Position numbers and translations under genes: made by a program. A stretch of 64,000 nt of DNA from Kutzneria sp. CA-103260. Its GTDB lineage: Bacteria > Actinomycetota > Actinomycetes > Mycobacteriales > Pseudonocardiaceae. A model generated the notes under the pieces. It ran no database searches and was not told where the DNA came from. It saw only the letters and a list, made by a program, of their open reading frames with translations. Numbering within the stretch: the stretch's first letter is position 1; each line of letters begins with the position of its first letter. Shown piece after piece: positions 8,696 through 17,776 of this stretch. Location: positions 2,418,001 to 2,482,000 of the forward strand of contig NZ_CP073318.1 of NCBI RefSeq assembly GCF_018263855.1. The letters run 5' to 3'.

Positions 8696-11575
8696 ATGCG
8701 TATCCTCGGTCCTCCCCGGAGACGGGCCCTGGTGCTCACGGTGAGCGCCCTCGTCGTCGCGGCCGGCGCGGGTGCCGGAACCGTCGCCCATGCCGCGCCT
8801 GCGGCCAGCCCGTGGCTGGATCCGTCCCAGCCATTGGAGCAGCGTGTGAATGAACTGCTCGGCCAGATGACATTGCAGGACAAGACCACGCTTCTTGAGG
8901 GCGTCGGCGCACCCTCCGGTGTCAACGCGGTGGGGTACGTGAACGGTGTGCCGCGCCTGGGTATCCCGGGACTGAAGCTCACCGACGGGCCGGCGGGAGT
9001 GCGGGACGGGCAGCCGGCCACCGCGATGCCCGCGCCCATCTCGCTGGCGGCCGGTTTCGACACGTCGCTGGCCAACCGGTACGGCTCGGTCCTTGGTGGC
9101 GAGACCAAGGCGCGCGGCTATCAGGTGCTGTACTCGCCGATGATCAATCTGGTGCGCGTTCCCCAGGGTGGGCGGAACTTCGAGACCCTCGGTGAGGACC
9201 CGTACCTGACCGGACAGATGGCCACCTCGGAGATTCAGGGCATCCAGGACAAGGGCGTCGCCGCACAGGTCAAGCACTTCGCCGAGAACAACCAGGAGAA
9301 CAACCGGGGAAACTCCACCTCGAACGTGGACGAGCGGACGCTCAACGAGATGGAGCTGCCCGCCTTCCAGGCCGCGGTCCGCAACGGCCGATCCTGGTCG
9401 GCGATGTGCGCCTACAACCAGGTCAACGGCCACTGGTCGTGCGAGAACTTCCCGCTGTCGCACGACATCCTGTCCAGTCGGTGGGGGTTTGACGGGGTCG
9501 TCGCCTCGGACTACCCGGCGACTCACTCCACGGTCAACGCCGCAGTCGCGGGGGAGGACCAGGAGTTCGGCGGCAGCTCGTACTTCAGTGGGTTGGCGAA
9601 CGCGGTCACCAGCGGCCAGCTGGCCCAGTCCGTTGTGGACGATCAGGCGCGCCGAGTGCTTCGCCTGATGTTCCGCACCGGCGTGTTCGACGGCGGCACC
9701 ACGCCGACTGCCGACCCGGCGGCCGGTGCGACGGCGGCCCGCGCCACCGCTGCGGCAGGCACCGTCCTCCTGAAGAACGACGGCGGTCTGCTGCCGCTGA
9801 GCGCCTCCGCGCTGCACTCGATCGCCGTGATCGGCCCGTGGGCCGGAAAGGCGTACACCGGAGGCGGCGGTTCCTCGCACGTCACCCCGTACAGCCAGTA
9901 CACCGTCTCACCCGTCGACGGCATCAGGGCCCGCGTCGGCTCCGGGGTGAACGTGACCACCAACGACGGCAGTGACACCGCTTCGGCCGCCGCGGCCGCG
10001 AAGGCAGCCGATGCGGCCGTGGTGGTCGTCGGCGATCAGGAGAACGAGGGCAGCGACCGCCCGTCGATCGACCTGCCGGGCAACGACAACGCCCTGATCC
10101 AGGCGGTGGCCAACGCGAACCCGCACACCGTGGTCGTGCTCAACACCGGCGCGCCGGTCACCATGCCCTGGCTGTCCAGCGTGCACAGCCTCCTGGAAGC
10201 CTGGTACCCGGGGGAGCAGGACGGCAATGCCCTGGCCGACGTGGTCTTCGGTGATGTCAACCCGTCCGGACGGCTGCCGGTCACCTTCCCGACCTCGCTG
10301 GCCGCAACCCCCATCCAGACCACCGCGCAGTACCCGGGCGTCAACAACGTCTACACCTACTCGGAGGGCCTCGAGCTCGGCTACCGGTGGTACGACGCCA
10401 CCGGCACCGCGCCGCTGTTTCCGTTCGGCTTCGGTTTGTCCTACACCAGCTTCCGCTACGCCAACCTGAGCGTGACCGGCCCGGACGCCAGCGGTCATGT
10501 CCAGGTCGGCCTCGACCTGACCAACACCGGCTCCCGGGCCGGGGCGGAAGTGCCCCAGGTCTACCTCGGGTTCCCCTCCTCGGCCGGTGAACCACCGTGG
10601 CAGCTCAAGGGTTTCACCAAGGTCACGCTGTCGCCGGGGCAGACGCGGCACGTCGTGCTCACGCTGGACCGCAGCGCCTTCTCGGTCTGGGACACGGTCA
10701 AGCACGGCTGGCAGGTGCCCGGCGGCACGTACAAGGTCACCTTGGGCGCCTCTTCCCGTGACGCCCGGCTCTCCGGCTCGGTGCAGGTCGCCCCGGTGGC
10801 CACCGCGACCAGCTGGTCGGGCCACATCACCGGCATCGGCGGCCAGTGCGTGGACGTCGACGGGGCGTCCACCGCCAACGGCATCGCGATCCAGCTCTAC
10901 GGCTGCAACGGCACCGCCGCCCAGGACCTCACCGTCTCCTCTGACCACACCGTCCAGGTCATGGGCAAGTGCCTGGACGCGGCCAACGGCGGCACGGGCA
11001 ATGGCACGCTGGTGCAGTTGTTCGACTGCAATGGGAGCGGTGCGCAGCAGTGGCAGCCGCAGCCCGACGGGGAGCTGCTGAACCCGGTGTCGAAGCGGTG
11101 TCTGGACGCTACCGGTGCCAGTTCGGCGAATGGCACCCGGTTGCAGCTGTGGGACTGCACGGGCGGCGGCAACCAACTGTGGCAGATTCCGCAGCCCAGC
11201 GGCCCGATCACCGGCATCGCGGGCAAGTGTGTGGACGTGAACGGGGCCGGCTCGACCAATGGCACCGCCATCCAGCTGTACGACTGCAACCAGACCGGCG
11301 CCCAGGACTGGACCCGCAGCCAGGACGGCTCCCTGCACGCGATGGGCCGCTGCCTGGACGCGGCCGGCGGCGGCACGGGCAATGGCACGCTGGTGCAGTT
11401 GTTCGACTGCAATGGGAGCGGTGCGCAGCAGTGGCAGCCGCAGCCCGACGGGGAGCTGCTGAACCCGGTGTCGAAGCGGTGTCTGGACGCTACCGGTGCC
11501 AGTTCGGCGAATGGCACCCGGTTGCAGCTGTGGGACTGCACGGGTGGCGGCAACCAGCAGTGGAAGCTGCCGTGA
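8696..11575 (+). CDS. Secreted GH3 beta-glucosidase with two ricin-type lectin domains
   Basis: GH3 enzymes remove terminal beta-linked glucose or xylose. The 959-residue protein has a signal peptide (residues 1-35, ending AHAAPA). The GH3 N-terminal barrel includes LTDGPAGVRDG, KHFAENNQENNR and the nucleophile region VVASDYPATHS (Asp272; most relatives have SDW). The GH3 C-terminal domain includes VVVVGDQENEGSDR. A fibronectin-III-like domain follows at about 590-690, then two complete trefoil lectin units (about 705-830 and 832-959). A 177-nt block is identical in the two units, showing a recent in-gene duplication. GGAG stands 9 nt before the ATG. A strong hairpin follows. The enzyme could act on glycans opened by the GH29 and GH59 enzymes upstream. 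Confidence 0.93.
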   Translation: MRILGPPRRRALVLTVSALVVAAGAGAGTVAHAAPAASPWLDPSQPLEQRVNELLGQMTLQDKTTLLEGVGAPSGVNAVGYVNGVPRLGIPGLKLTDGPAGVRDGQPATAMPAPISLAAGFDTSLANRYGSVLGGETKARGYQVLYSPMINLVRVPQGGRNFETLGEDPYLTGQMATSEIQGIQDKGVAAQVKHFAENNQENNRGNSTSNVDERTLNEMELPAFQAAVRNGRSWSAMCAYNQVNGHWSCENFPLSHDILSSRWGFDGVVASDYPATHSTVNAAVAGEDQEFGGSSYFSGLANAVTSGQLAQSVVDDQARRVLRLMFRTGVFDGGTTPTADPAAGATAARATAAAGTVLLKNDGGLLPLSASALHSIAVIGPWAGKAYTGGGGSSHVTPYSQYTVSPVDGIRARVGSGVNVTTNDGSDTASAAAAAKAADAAVVVVGDQENEGSDRPSIDLPGNDNALIQAVANANPHTVVVLNTGAPVTMPWLSSVHSLLEAWYPGEQDGNALADVVFGDVNPSGRLPVTFPTSLAATPIQTTAQYPGVNNVYTYSEGLELGYRWYDATGTAPLFPFGFGLSYTSFRYANLSVTGPDASGHVQVGLDLTNTGSRAGAEVPQVYLGFPSSAGEPPWQLKGFTKVTLSPGQTRHVVLTLDRSAFSVWDTVKHGWQVPGGTYKVTLGASSRDARLSGSVQVAPVATATSWSGHITGIGGQCVDVDGASTANGIAIQLYGCNGTAAQDLTVSSDHTVQVMGKCLDAANGGTGNGTLVQLFDCNGSGAQQWQPQPDGELLNPVSKRCLDATGASSANGTRLQLWDCTGGGNQLWQIPQPSGPITGIAGKCVDVNGAGSTNGTAIQLYDCNQTGAQDWTRSQDGSLHAMGRCLDAAGGGTGNGTLVQLFDCNGSGAQQWQPQPDGELLNPVSKRCLDATGASSANGTRLQLWDCTGGGNQQWKLP
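10988..11164 (+). repeat. Direct repeat copy 1 within GH3 lectin tail
   Basis: These 177 nt are identical to 11369-11545 (offset 381 nt = 127 codons, one trefoil unit). Flanking sequence within the unit is similar but diverged. Confidence 0.9.
11369..11545 (+). repeat. Direct repeat copy 2 within GH3 lectin tail
   Basis: Second copy of the 177-nt block. Perfect identity, even at synonymous sites, points to recent duplication or gene conversion. Confidence 0.9.
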
Positions 11576-11598
11576 CCCTCGACTGACCCAGCGCGCCT

Positions 11599-11635
11599 TG
11601 CTGCGGCGGCAGACGTTCGAGCCGCCGCCGCAGCA
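11599..11635 (+). terminator. Terminator hairpin after GH3 gene
   Basis: A 12-bp perfect stem (11599-11610 with 11624-11635) with a 13-nt loop lies 24 nt after the stop codon. Confidence 0.7.
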
Positions 11636-11738
11636 CGGCTCCACAACGACAAACTGTTGAGGGCGACATCACGGCCTGCTTCAATGAGACCTCGCATCCG
11701 GCCCTGGTGGATCGGGTGTGCAGACGAGGGGTCTGGGC

Positions 11739-12695
11739 ATGGATCTGGAGCTTCGCCACCTGCGGATACTGTGCGCCATAGCCGATGCCGGCAGCGTCGC
11801 CCGTGCCGGTGCGGTCCTCGGATACTCGCAGCAGGCTCTCAGCGCCCAACTGCATCGCATCGAGCAGCACTTCGGCCGGGCCATATTCGAGCGCAGCCCC
11901 GTCGGTGTGCGGCCGACCGGGTACGGCCTGGAGATCCTGGCGCAGGCCCGGGACGTCGTGGTCCGCGCGGACGCGATCAGCAGGATGCCCAAGGAGACGG
12001 CCACACCGAGCCGGACCCTGCGGCTGGCCGCCACGAACTCGCCGGTGCTGGCCGGGATGACCGCCCGACTGAGCGACCAACTACCAGGTCTGGGACTGAC
12101 CGTAAGCAGCGCCTACGCCTCATCCGACATGGTCGAGCGGTTGGAACGCGGCGACCTGGACGCGGCGATCGCCGCGGACTATCCAGGCTTGGAGCTGGGG
12201 CACTCGGACGCGGTCGCGCACCGCGGTATCGCGACCGAGCCCACCTTTGTGGCGCTCCCGGCCTGCCATCCGCTGCGCCAGCGCCTGCAAGTGGGGTTGG
12301 CTGATCTGGCGGGTGAGGCATGGTTTCTGACCCCCGACGACGGCGCGGGGTGGCCGGGTGTGTTTTACGCGGCCTGTGCGGCTGCGGGATTCACCCCGGT
12401 GAAAGTGCACGAGTTCCTCGGAGACCACCGGCAACTCCAGGGAATGATTGCCGCCGGCGTCGGGGTCTCACCGGTGCAGGCCACGTTCCGGCCGGCGGCC
12501 GGGGTGATCGTCAAGGCCTTGACCGGCACACCTGTGTGGTGTCGATACGTGCTTGCCTGGCGTCAGGACAGCGTGTCCGCCTCGCTTGCCGAAGCGCTTT
12601 TCGCGGCCGCCCGTGCGGCCTACCGGGAGCAGATCGCGCAGTCGCCGCATTTCCAGGCGTGGGTGCTGCGCACATACAAGACGTCGAGCTCGTAG
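11739..12695 (+). CDS. LysR-family transcriptional regulator
   Basis: A 318-residue protein with an N-terminal winged helix-turn-helix typical of LysR (DLELRHLRILCAIADAGSV and GYSQQALSAQLHRIEQHFG), followed by a substrate-binding-like effector domain (RLAATNSPVLAGM). LysR proteins usually sit upstream of their promoter target and respond to a small co-inducer. The ATG at 11739 has GAGGGG 8 nt upstream; a GTG at 11718 is in frame but would add seven residues not typical of the family. It lies after the GH3 terminator and before the collagenase gene on the same strand, so the collagenase and its own gene are the most local candidate targets (inference). Confidence 0.9.
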   Translation: MDLELRHLRILCAIADAGSVARAGAVLGYSQQALSAQLHRIEQHFGRAIFERSPVGVRPTGYGLEILAQARDVVVRADAISRMPKETATPSRTLRLAATNSPVLAGMTARLSDQLPGLGLTVSSAYASSDMVERLERGDLDAAIAADYPGLELGHSDAVAHRGIATEPTFVALPACHPLRQRLQVGLADLAGEAWFLTPDDGAGWPGVFYAACAAAGFTPVKVHEFLGDHRQLQGMIAAGVGVSPVQATFRPAAGVIVKALTGTPVWCRYVLAWRQDSVSASLAEALFAAARAAYREQIAQSPHFQAWVLRTYKTSSS

Positions 12696-12847
12696 CGATC
12701 CGGAATCCGCGCCGTTCAGATGTTGTGACCGCCGGGCGCAAGATGTTGTACCTCAACCCATTGCTTCCCATTCGTCAGGGTGCGATGTTTCATCCCACGC
12801 CTCGCCGCTTTCTGGAGGCGTCAGCCACATTCCCTCAAGGAGCACCC

Positions 12848-15115
12848 GTGCGCCAGCGATCAACCCTGCCCAGAATCGTTGCCGTCGCAGTGACCGCCGC
12901 CAGCCTCGTGGTCGGCCTGCTGGCCGCACCGTCGTCGGCGTCCCCGTCAAAGCCATCAGCTCGCACCGGCTCAGTGGCGTCCCACCTGTCTGGGGCCGAC
13001 ACCGGTGCAGCCACGGAACGTCCTGCGTCACGGACCAAGCCACTTGCCGCGGCCCAACGTGGCGCACCTGCGGTGACCATGCCGGGCGCGGGTACTGCCC
13101 GGCCGTCCCGAGCCAAGCGGTCCGCGACGGCGACGTCCCCAGCGGCCGTGACGTCGTGCACCACGGCTGACTTCGCCAGCCGCTCCGGCGCCGCCCTGGT
13201 CTCCTTCATCACTACCGTGGACTGGTACGCCTGCATCAACCCGCTGTTCGACCTGACCGGATCCGACGCACGCGCCGTATTCCAGGAATCCCAGATGTTC
13301 AGCGTGGCCAACGGTGTCGCGAGCGCGGCCGCAAACTACGCCGGTGACGATTCCGCCGGCATCTACGAACTGCTGTACTTCCTGCGCGCCGGCTACTACG
13401 TGCAGTCCATCCACCCGGCCGATGTCGGAACCTACGACTCCCGCCTCACCGGCGCGGTCGAGTCCGGGTTCACCACCCTGTTCAACAGCTCCCACGCCAA
13501 CGACGTCAGCGCCGGCAACGGCGACGTGCTCTACCAGGCGTTCATCGTGACTGACAGCGCGCAGGTGCAGGGCGACTACCTGAACGTCTACCGCCGGTAC
13601 CTCAACGCCTACAACAGCTCCTGGGACACGTACCCGGCCATGGACCGGGCGCTGAACGCCATCTACACGCCGCTGTGGCGCGGCCCCGGAATCCCGACGT
13701 TCGTCACGGCAGTCACCGCCGACCCCGGTATCGCGGACACGCTGAACAGCTTCACGCTCAGCCACCGGGGCCTCCTCGGTGGCGACAACGACGCCCTGGA
13801 CTGGAACGCCGGCAACGACCTGGCCAACATGCTCCAGATCCCGGCGCTGCAGGCGAAGACACGCCCGCTGGTCAAGGGTCTCCTGGGCGCCTCGTCGGTC
13901 ACCGGCCCCACGGCGAACCTGTGGGTGCACGTCGCCTTCCGGACCACTGTGGACGATGCCGCCTCGGAGTGCTCCTACTACGGCACCTGCAACCTGGCCG
14001 CACAGCTCACCGCCGTCTCACTGCCCAACAGCCAGACCTGTGACAACCGCACCATCAAATCGCAGTCGCTGAGCACGAGCGACGCGGCCGCGGTCTGCAC
14101 CAGCCTGCGCAACCAGGACCCGTTCTTCCACGGCCTGGTCAAGGACAACGGCCCGATTCCCGGCCAGTACGAGTCCAAGTACACCCTTGCCGTCTGGGCC
14201 ACCAAGTTCGACTACTCGGTCTACTCCTGGGTGATCTACGGCAACGACACCGACAACGGTGGCGAGACCCTGGACGGCAACCCGTCCGACCCGAACAACA
14301 TCGTGGTCTCGGTGGAGTACATCAAGTCGCCTGACGACGGCTTCGTCGCCGGAGTGTGGAACCTCAACCACGAGTACACCCACGTCCTGGACGGCGCGTA
14401 CGACCTGAAGGGCGACTTCGCGACCCAGATTTCCGTCAACGACGTGTGGTGGATCGAGGGTGTGGCCGAGTACGTCTCCTACACCTACCGCAACGTCAGC
14501 TACCCCGAGGCGATCACCGCGGCCGGCCAGCACACGTACAAGCTCAGCACGTTGTTCCAGAACAACTACACCGTCGATGACACGGCCCGTACCTACTACT
14601 GGGGCTACCTGGCCGTTCGCTACATGTTCGAGAAGCATCCGGCGGACATCAACGCCATGCTCAGCCACTTCCGTACCGGCGACTACACCGGCGGCTACGC
14701 GGTCTACAACAACATCGGCACCGCCTACGACGCCGACTTCGACAACTGGCTCACCGCCGTCGCGGGCGGCGGCAGCGGCACGCTGCCGGCTTGCACGGAC
14801 GCCAATCCCCAAGCCATGGGCCAGAACTGCTCTCGCACCAACCAGTCGGCCGCGGCCGGCGACACCGACTACCTGTGGATCTACCTGCCCACCGGCACCA
14901 CCACGCTGACCATCACCACCAGTGGCGGCACCGGTAACGCTGACCTGTACTACGACCCCACCACATGGGCGGGCCCGTCCGCCTACACCGCGAAGTCGAC
15001 AAATTCCGGCAACGCCCAGAACATCACCGTCACCAACACGAGTGCGGGCTATCGGTACATCAGCCTGTACGGCCAGACCGCATTCAGCGGCGTCACCGTG
15101 AGCACGCAGTACTGA
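12848..15115 (+). CDS. Secreted M9-family microbial collagenase with PPC domain
   Basis: A 755-residue zinc metallopeptidase predicted to cut collagen or gelatin-like substrates outside the cell. It has a Sec signal peptide (about residues 1-33, PSSASPSK), a low-complexity Ala/Arg/Ser stretch, the M9 N-terminal activator region (CTTADFASRSGAALVSFIT and the ELLYFLRAGYYVQ region), then the catalytic part with the zinc motif HEYTH (His508, Glu509, His512). The downstream Glu in WIEGVAEYVSYTYR is the third ligand. Residues about 645-755 are a pre-peptidase C-terminal (PPC) beta-sandwich (DTDYLWIYLPTGTTTLTIT). The GTG at 12848 was chosen because CAAGGAG lies 6 nt upstream and the signal peptide follows; the frame continues upstream without a domain. 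Standing among glycosidases, it suggests attack on proteinaceous or animal-type matter. Confidence 0.92.
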   Translation: MRQRSTLPRIVAVAVTAASLVVGLLAAPSSASPSKPSARTGSVASHLSGADTGAATERPASRTKPLAAAQRGAPAVTMPGAGTARPSRAKRSATATSPAAVTSCTTADFASRSGAALVSFITTVDWYACINPLFDLTGSDARAVFQESQMFSVANGVASAAANYAGDDSAGIYELLYFLRAGYYVQSIHPADVGTYDSRLTGAVESGFTTLFNSSHANDVSAGNGDVLYQAFIVTDSAQVQGDYLNVYRRYLNAYNSSWDTYPAMDRALNAIYTPLWRGPGIPTFVTAVTADPGIADTLNSFTLSHRGLLGGDNDALDWNAGNDLANMLQIPALQAKTRPLVKGLLGASSVTGPTANLWVHVAFRTTVDDAASECSYYGTCNLAAQLTAVSLPNSQTCDNRTIKSQSLSTSDAAAVCTSLRNQDPFFHGLVKDNGPIPGQYESKYTLAVWATKFDYSVYSWVIYGNDTDNGGETLDGNPSDPNNIVVSVEYIKSPDDGFVAGVWNLNHEYTHVLDGAYDLKGDFATQISVNDVWWIEGVAEYVSYTYRNVSYPEAITAAGQHTYKLSTLFQNNYTVDDTARTYYWGYLAVRYMFEKHPADINAMLSHFRTGDYTGGYAVYNNIGTAYDADFDNWLTAVAGGGSGTLPACTDANPQAMGQNCSRTNQSAAAGDTDYLWIYLPTGTTTLTITTSGGTGNADLYYDPTTWAGPSAYTAKSTNSGNAQNITVTNTSAGYRYISLYGQTAFSGVTVSTQY

Positions 15116-15278
15116 CCACGCAGTACCTCCTGATGCGCGGGGTGGGGCTCCCGACCGGCCCAACAGGTTTCCCAGGACCGACCGGTTGGCAGCTCCACCT
15201 CCTGCCTGTGGAACTGTCACCCGTGACCGCCCGCGGGGTGTGCTTGGTCATCGGATTGACCTTTGCTGGAAACAGAAG

Positions 15279-16106
15279 TCAGGCGGCGGGGTGGATGACG
15301 ACGTCGTCGAGCCGGGTGCGGGCGTGGACCTTGACGGTGTTGTCGGCGTTGTCCCGCGAGGGCAGCGAGTTGCGGACGGTTCCCTTGGTGCTGTTGGCGT
15401 CCACCACGGCGGCGGTACCCTCGCTGATGCCGACCTGGATGCCTCCGGCGGCGTTCCTCAGCTCGGCGTGGCCGCGCGTCATCCGTCCGATCCGGATGGG
15501 ACAGGTGGCCGCCTCGGCGGTGACACTGCCCTCGGCCACGTCGATGTCGAAGCTGCCGCCGCTGGCCGCCCTGAGATCGACATCGGACACGGCGTGGCCG
15601 ATCCAGACCCTTCCGGATGTGCCGTGATACCGGACGAGGCCTTCGACCTCGCTGATCCGCAGCCCGGCGGAGACGCCGTCGATCTCGACGGTTCCGGCGA
15701 CGTGTCCGATCGAGACGCTGCCGGCGGCGAGGGTTCCGTGCAGCGCGGCGACGTGGTCGAGTTGGATCTGTCCCGATGCCACCTCCAGTTCGCAGTCGCC
15801 GAACACGCCGTCGGCCTGCACGTCCGACCAGGCGGTGTGCAGGACCAGCCGGGAGCCGACGGGCAGTTCGACCGTGATGGCGACCGAGCCGTTCCTGTCG
15901 CCGGCCTTGATCGTCTTGACCGACAGCTGTCCGTCGGAGAAGTCGACCGCGGTCTTCTCGGCGACCTTCACGTCGGTCTTGCTTCCGGCGTTGACGGGCT
16001 CGACCAGGACCACGGTGTCCGCCCGTTCGCCGGCGGCGATGCGCACCCGGGCGCCCGCGGTGGACAGCGTGGCGGTGATCGGCTTGGGGGTCTCGAAAGT
16101 TGGCAT
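15279..16106 (-). CDS. DUF4097-type beta-strand repeat protein
   Basis: A 275-residue protein of short alternating strands with repeated Val/Ile-Gly turns (for example GSVSIGHVAGTVEIDG and GSFDIDVAEGSVTAEA), the look of DUF4097/DUF4098 beta-helix-like proteins, often seen beside stress regulators. There is no signal peptide or membrane helix, so it is probably cytoplasmic or membrane-peripheral. It starts with ATG preceded by GTGAAAG. It lies 64 nt downstream of the minus-strand membrane protein gene ending at 16171 and may be transcribed with it from the TetR-controlled promoter. Family call is by pattern only; molecular function is unknown. Confidence 0.7.
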   Translation of the reverse strand: MPTFETPKPITATLSTAGARVRIAAGERADTVVLVEPVNAGSKTDVKVAEKTAVDFSDGQLSVKTIKAGDRNGSVAITVELPVGSRLVLHTAWSDVQADGVFGDCELEVASGQIQLDHVAALHGTLAAGSVSIGHVAGTVEIDGVSAGLRISEVEGLVRYHGTSGRVWIGHAVSDVDLRAASGGSFDIDVAEGSVTAEAATCPIRIGRMTRGHAELRNAAGGIQVGISEGTAAVVDANSTKGTVRNSLPSRDNADNTVKVHARTRLDDVVIHPAA

Positions 16107-16170
16107 GGCGGTACTTTCACCGGCCGCGCTGACACCGGGCAGTCACCGCGCTGACACCGGTGCCGGGTGG

Positions 16171-16692
16171 CTATGCGGTCGCGAGCACCAGCACGACGAA
16201 TGCCGAACCCATCGTCACGAGAACGAATCGCGTGACGATGAGGTAGCGCAGCCAGCTCGGAAAGGCCGCTTCGGCCGCGTCGATGAAGGCCTTCACGTCG
16301 AGGTCTCGCACTGCGGCGTCGCCGGACTTCCTGAGCGCCGACTCGGTGAACCGGACGACGAACACCTGGCCCGCGGTGACGACGCCGCCGGCGAGTAACA
16401 GCAGAGGCTGAACGACCAGCGACAGGATCCGACCGATCCCGGTGTCGAACGCGTTGAGCGCGGCCAGCGTGCCCATCAGCACGGCGATCGCGAACGGCAG
16501 GAGCATCTCGGCGCCGGACTCGGCGAACCGGATTCGGTGCCTGCTCAGGAGTTCGGCTTCGTAGCCCTGACTTTCCACTTGTGCCTCGGCGGCGTGCTGG
16601 GCAGCGGTTCCGTGGCGGTAGGCGACGATCGGAACGATCAGGAACGTCGCCGCCAACAGCAACTGCACGACCGAGACGAACTGGTGCGACAC
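16171..16692 (-). CDS. Small integral membrane protein, divergent from TetR gene
   Basis: About 173 residues with four hydrophobic segments (VVQLLLAATFLIVPIVAY near the start, LLPFAIAVLMGTLAAL, VVQPLLLLAGGVVTAG and a C-terminal YLIVTRFVLVTMGSAFVVLVL). I do not recognise a named family. The GTG at 16692 is preferred because GGGGGG lies 4-5 nt upstream; the in-frame ATG at 16716 lies inside the operator. It faces the TetR gene at 16781 across an intergenic region with two matched palindromes, so it is the most likely regulated target of that repressor, possibly together with the DUF4097 gene behind it. Confidence 0.72.
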   Translation of the reverse strand: MSHQFVSVVQLLLAATFLIVPIVAYRHGTAAQHAAEAQVESQGYEAELLSRHRIRFAESGAEMLLPFAIAVLMGTLAALNAFDTGIGRILSLVVQPLLLLAGGVVTAGQVFVVRFTESALRKSGDAAVRDLDVKAFIDAAEAAFPSWLRYLIVTRFVLVTMGSAFVVLVLATA

Positions 16693-16705
16693 AATGCCCC
16701 CCTTT

Positions 16706-16726
16706 GACTTGCACACTGTTCAAGTC
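16706..16726. promoter_or_regulatory. TetR-type operator O1
   Basis: A 21-bp palindrome GACTTGCACA-C-TGTTCAAGTC with one mismatched pair. Its 17-bp core is the exact reverse complement of the core of the second site at 16743-16759, with centres 35 bp apart. It covers the probable start region of the minus-strand membrane protein gene, downstream of a TACCAT -10 (16729-16734). Confidence 0.75.
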
Positions 16727-16728
16727 GG

Positions 16729-16758
16729 ATGGTAGGGCCGCGCTTGAACAGTGTGCAA
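16729..16758 (-). promoter_or_regulatory. Predicted promoter of the membrane protein gene
   Basis: On the minus strand TTGCAC (16753-16758) and TACCAT (16729-16734) are 18 nt apart, a good sigma-70-type pair. Operator O2 overlaps the -35 and O1 covers the region just downstream of the -10. Confidence 0.5.
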
Positions 16759-16759
16759 G
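16743..16759. promoter_or_regulatory. TetR-type operator O2
   Basis: CTTGAACA-G-TGTGCAAG is the exact reverse complement of the O1 core. It lies 21 nt before the TetR start and overlaps a possible TTGAAC -35 (16744-16749) for the tetR-type gene, as expected for autoregulation. Confidence 0.75.
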
Positions 16760-16780
16760 TCTTGGCTTTACGCTGGCGGC

Positions 16781-17443
16781 ATGCCACGTGAGACGTTGAC
16801 CCGGGAGCAGATCGTCGAAGCCGCCGTGGCGCTGCTGGACGCCGAGGGGATCGACGGGTTGAGCATGCGGCGGCTGGGGGAGCGGCTCGGCAACGCCGCG
16901 ACGGCGGTCTACTGGCACGTCAAGAGCAAGGACAACCTGATCACGCTGGCCGGTGACGCCGTGTGGGCCGAGGTCGACCTGCCCGATCTCGACGCGGTGG
17001 ACTGGCGGTCGGCGGCCACGGCGATGGCCAAGGACTTGTTCACGATGATCGTCCGGCATCCGTGGCTGGTACCGGCCATGAGCACCCACCTGATCTACGG
17101 GCCTGGCAAGGCGCGCCACGACGATCACTGCCTGGCCCTGTTCGAGGCAGCCGGATTCAGCGGCAGTGACGCGGATCATGCCGCGACGGTGGTGTGCACG
17201 TTCGTGCTCGGGACAGCCCTCGCAGCCACGTCCGAGATCGCCTGGCAGACCCGGCTGCGCCGCGCCGGCGGAGACGAACGGGATGTCGTCGAGCGGGTGA
17301 CCGAAATCGCGCGGCAGTTCCCGAGGCTGCGCGCTCGCAGCGAGACCTGGACAGGCCCGGACACGACACCCGAGCACGAGCTTGAAGCCGGTGTGCGGAC
17401 GATTCTGGACGGCCTGGCGGCGCGGCTGCCGGCCGGCTCATGA
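16781..17443 (+). CDS. TetR-family repressor with TetR_C_1-type ligand domain
   Basis: A 220-residue protein with an N-terminal helix-turn-helix (REQIVEAAVALLDAEGIDGL, RLGNAATAVYWHVKSKDNL) that closely resembles classical TetR (AVYWHVKNK-type recognition region), and a C-terminal all-helical ligand domain of the TetR/actinomycete multidrug type. The ATG at 16781 follows CTGGCGGC; the in-frame GTG at 16751 lies within operator O2 and is unlikely. It is divergent from the small membrane protein gene, with two matched operators between them, so simple repression of both directions is likely. The ligand is unknown. Confidence 0.9.
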   Translation: MPRETLTREQIVEAAVALLDAEGIDGLSMRRLGERLGNAATAVYWHVKSKDNLITLAGDAVWAEVDLPDLDAVDWRSAATAMAKDLFTMIVRHPWLVPAMSTHLIYGPGKARHDDHCLALFEAAGFSGSDADHAATVVCTFVLGTALAATSEIAWQTRLRRAGGDERDVVERVTEIARQFPRLRARSETWTGPDTTPEHELEAGVRTILDGLAARLPAGS

Positions 17444-17776
17444 GGTTCGGGCACGGTCTCCTGGTTGGCCCGGGTGCCAGCTGGTGCTGATCCGGGCCAT
17501 CGCGAGCGGCTGGCAGTGGACGAGGAAGTGCCCGGGACGGCAGCGCCAGGCTTCCTTGGTAGGCGGCGCCGTGGAGCATCGGGCGGCGAATGGTCGACAC
17601 GGTGGGGTTCCCTCCGGGAGCGGCTCACCGAGACCGCGGCCTACCTCGTCCGGCAGCCGCAAGGACCTCGTCAACACCGCGGCAAGCGACGTTGGGACGG
17701 CGTCAGCGGGACACGGCCGACCGCGCCACGCGTGCCACCGTGAGGGCGAACCTCAGTACGGCGGAAGGACGCCAAC
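17444..17776. other. 333-bp gene-free stretch
   Basis: Between the TetR gene and the universal stress protein gene. Short overlapping frames exist but none has a good ribosome binding site or recognisable motif. I see no clear promoter or repeat. Confidence 0.4.

Noticed and set aside
12320..12847. Upstream extension of the collagenase frame
   Set aside because: Overlaps the LysR gene and lacks a ribosome binding site; the GTG at 12848 has AGGAG and a signal peptide directly after.
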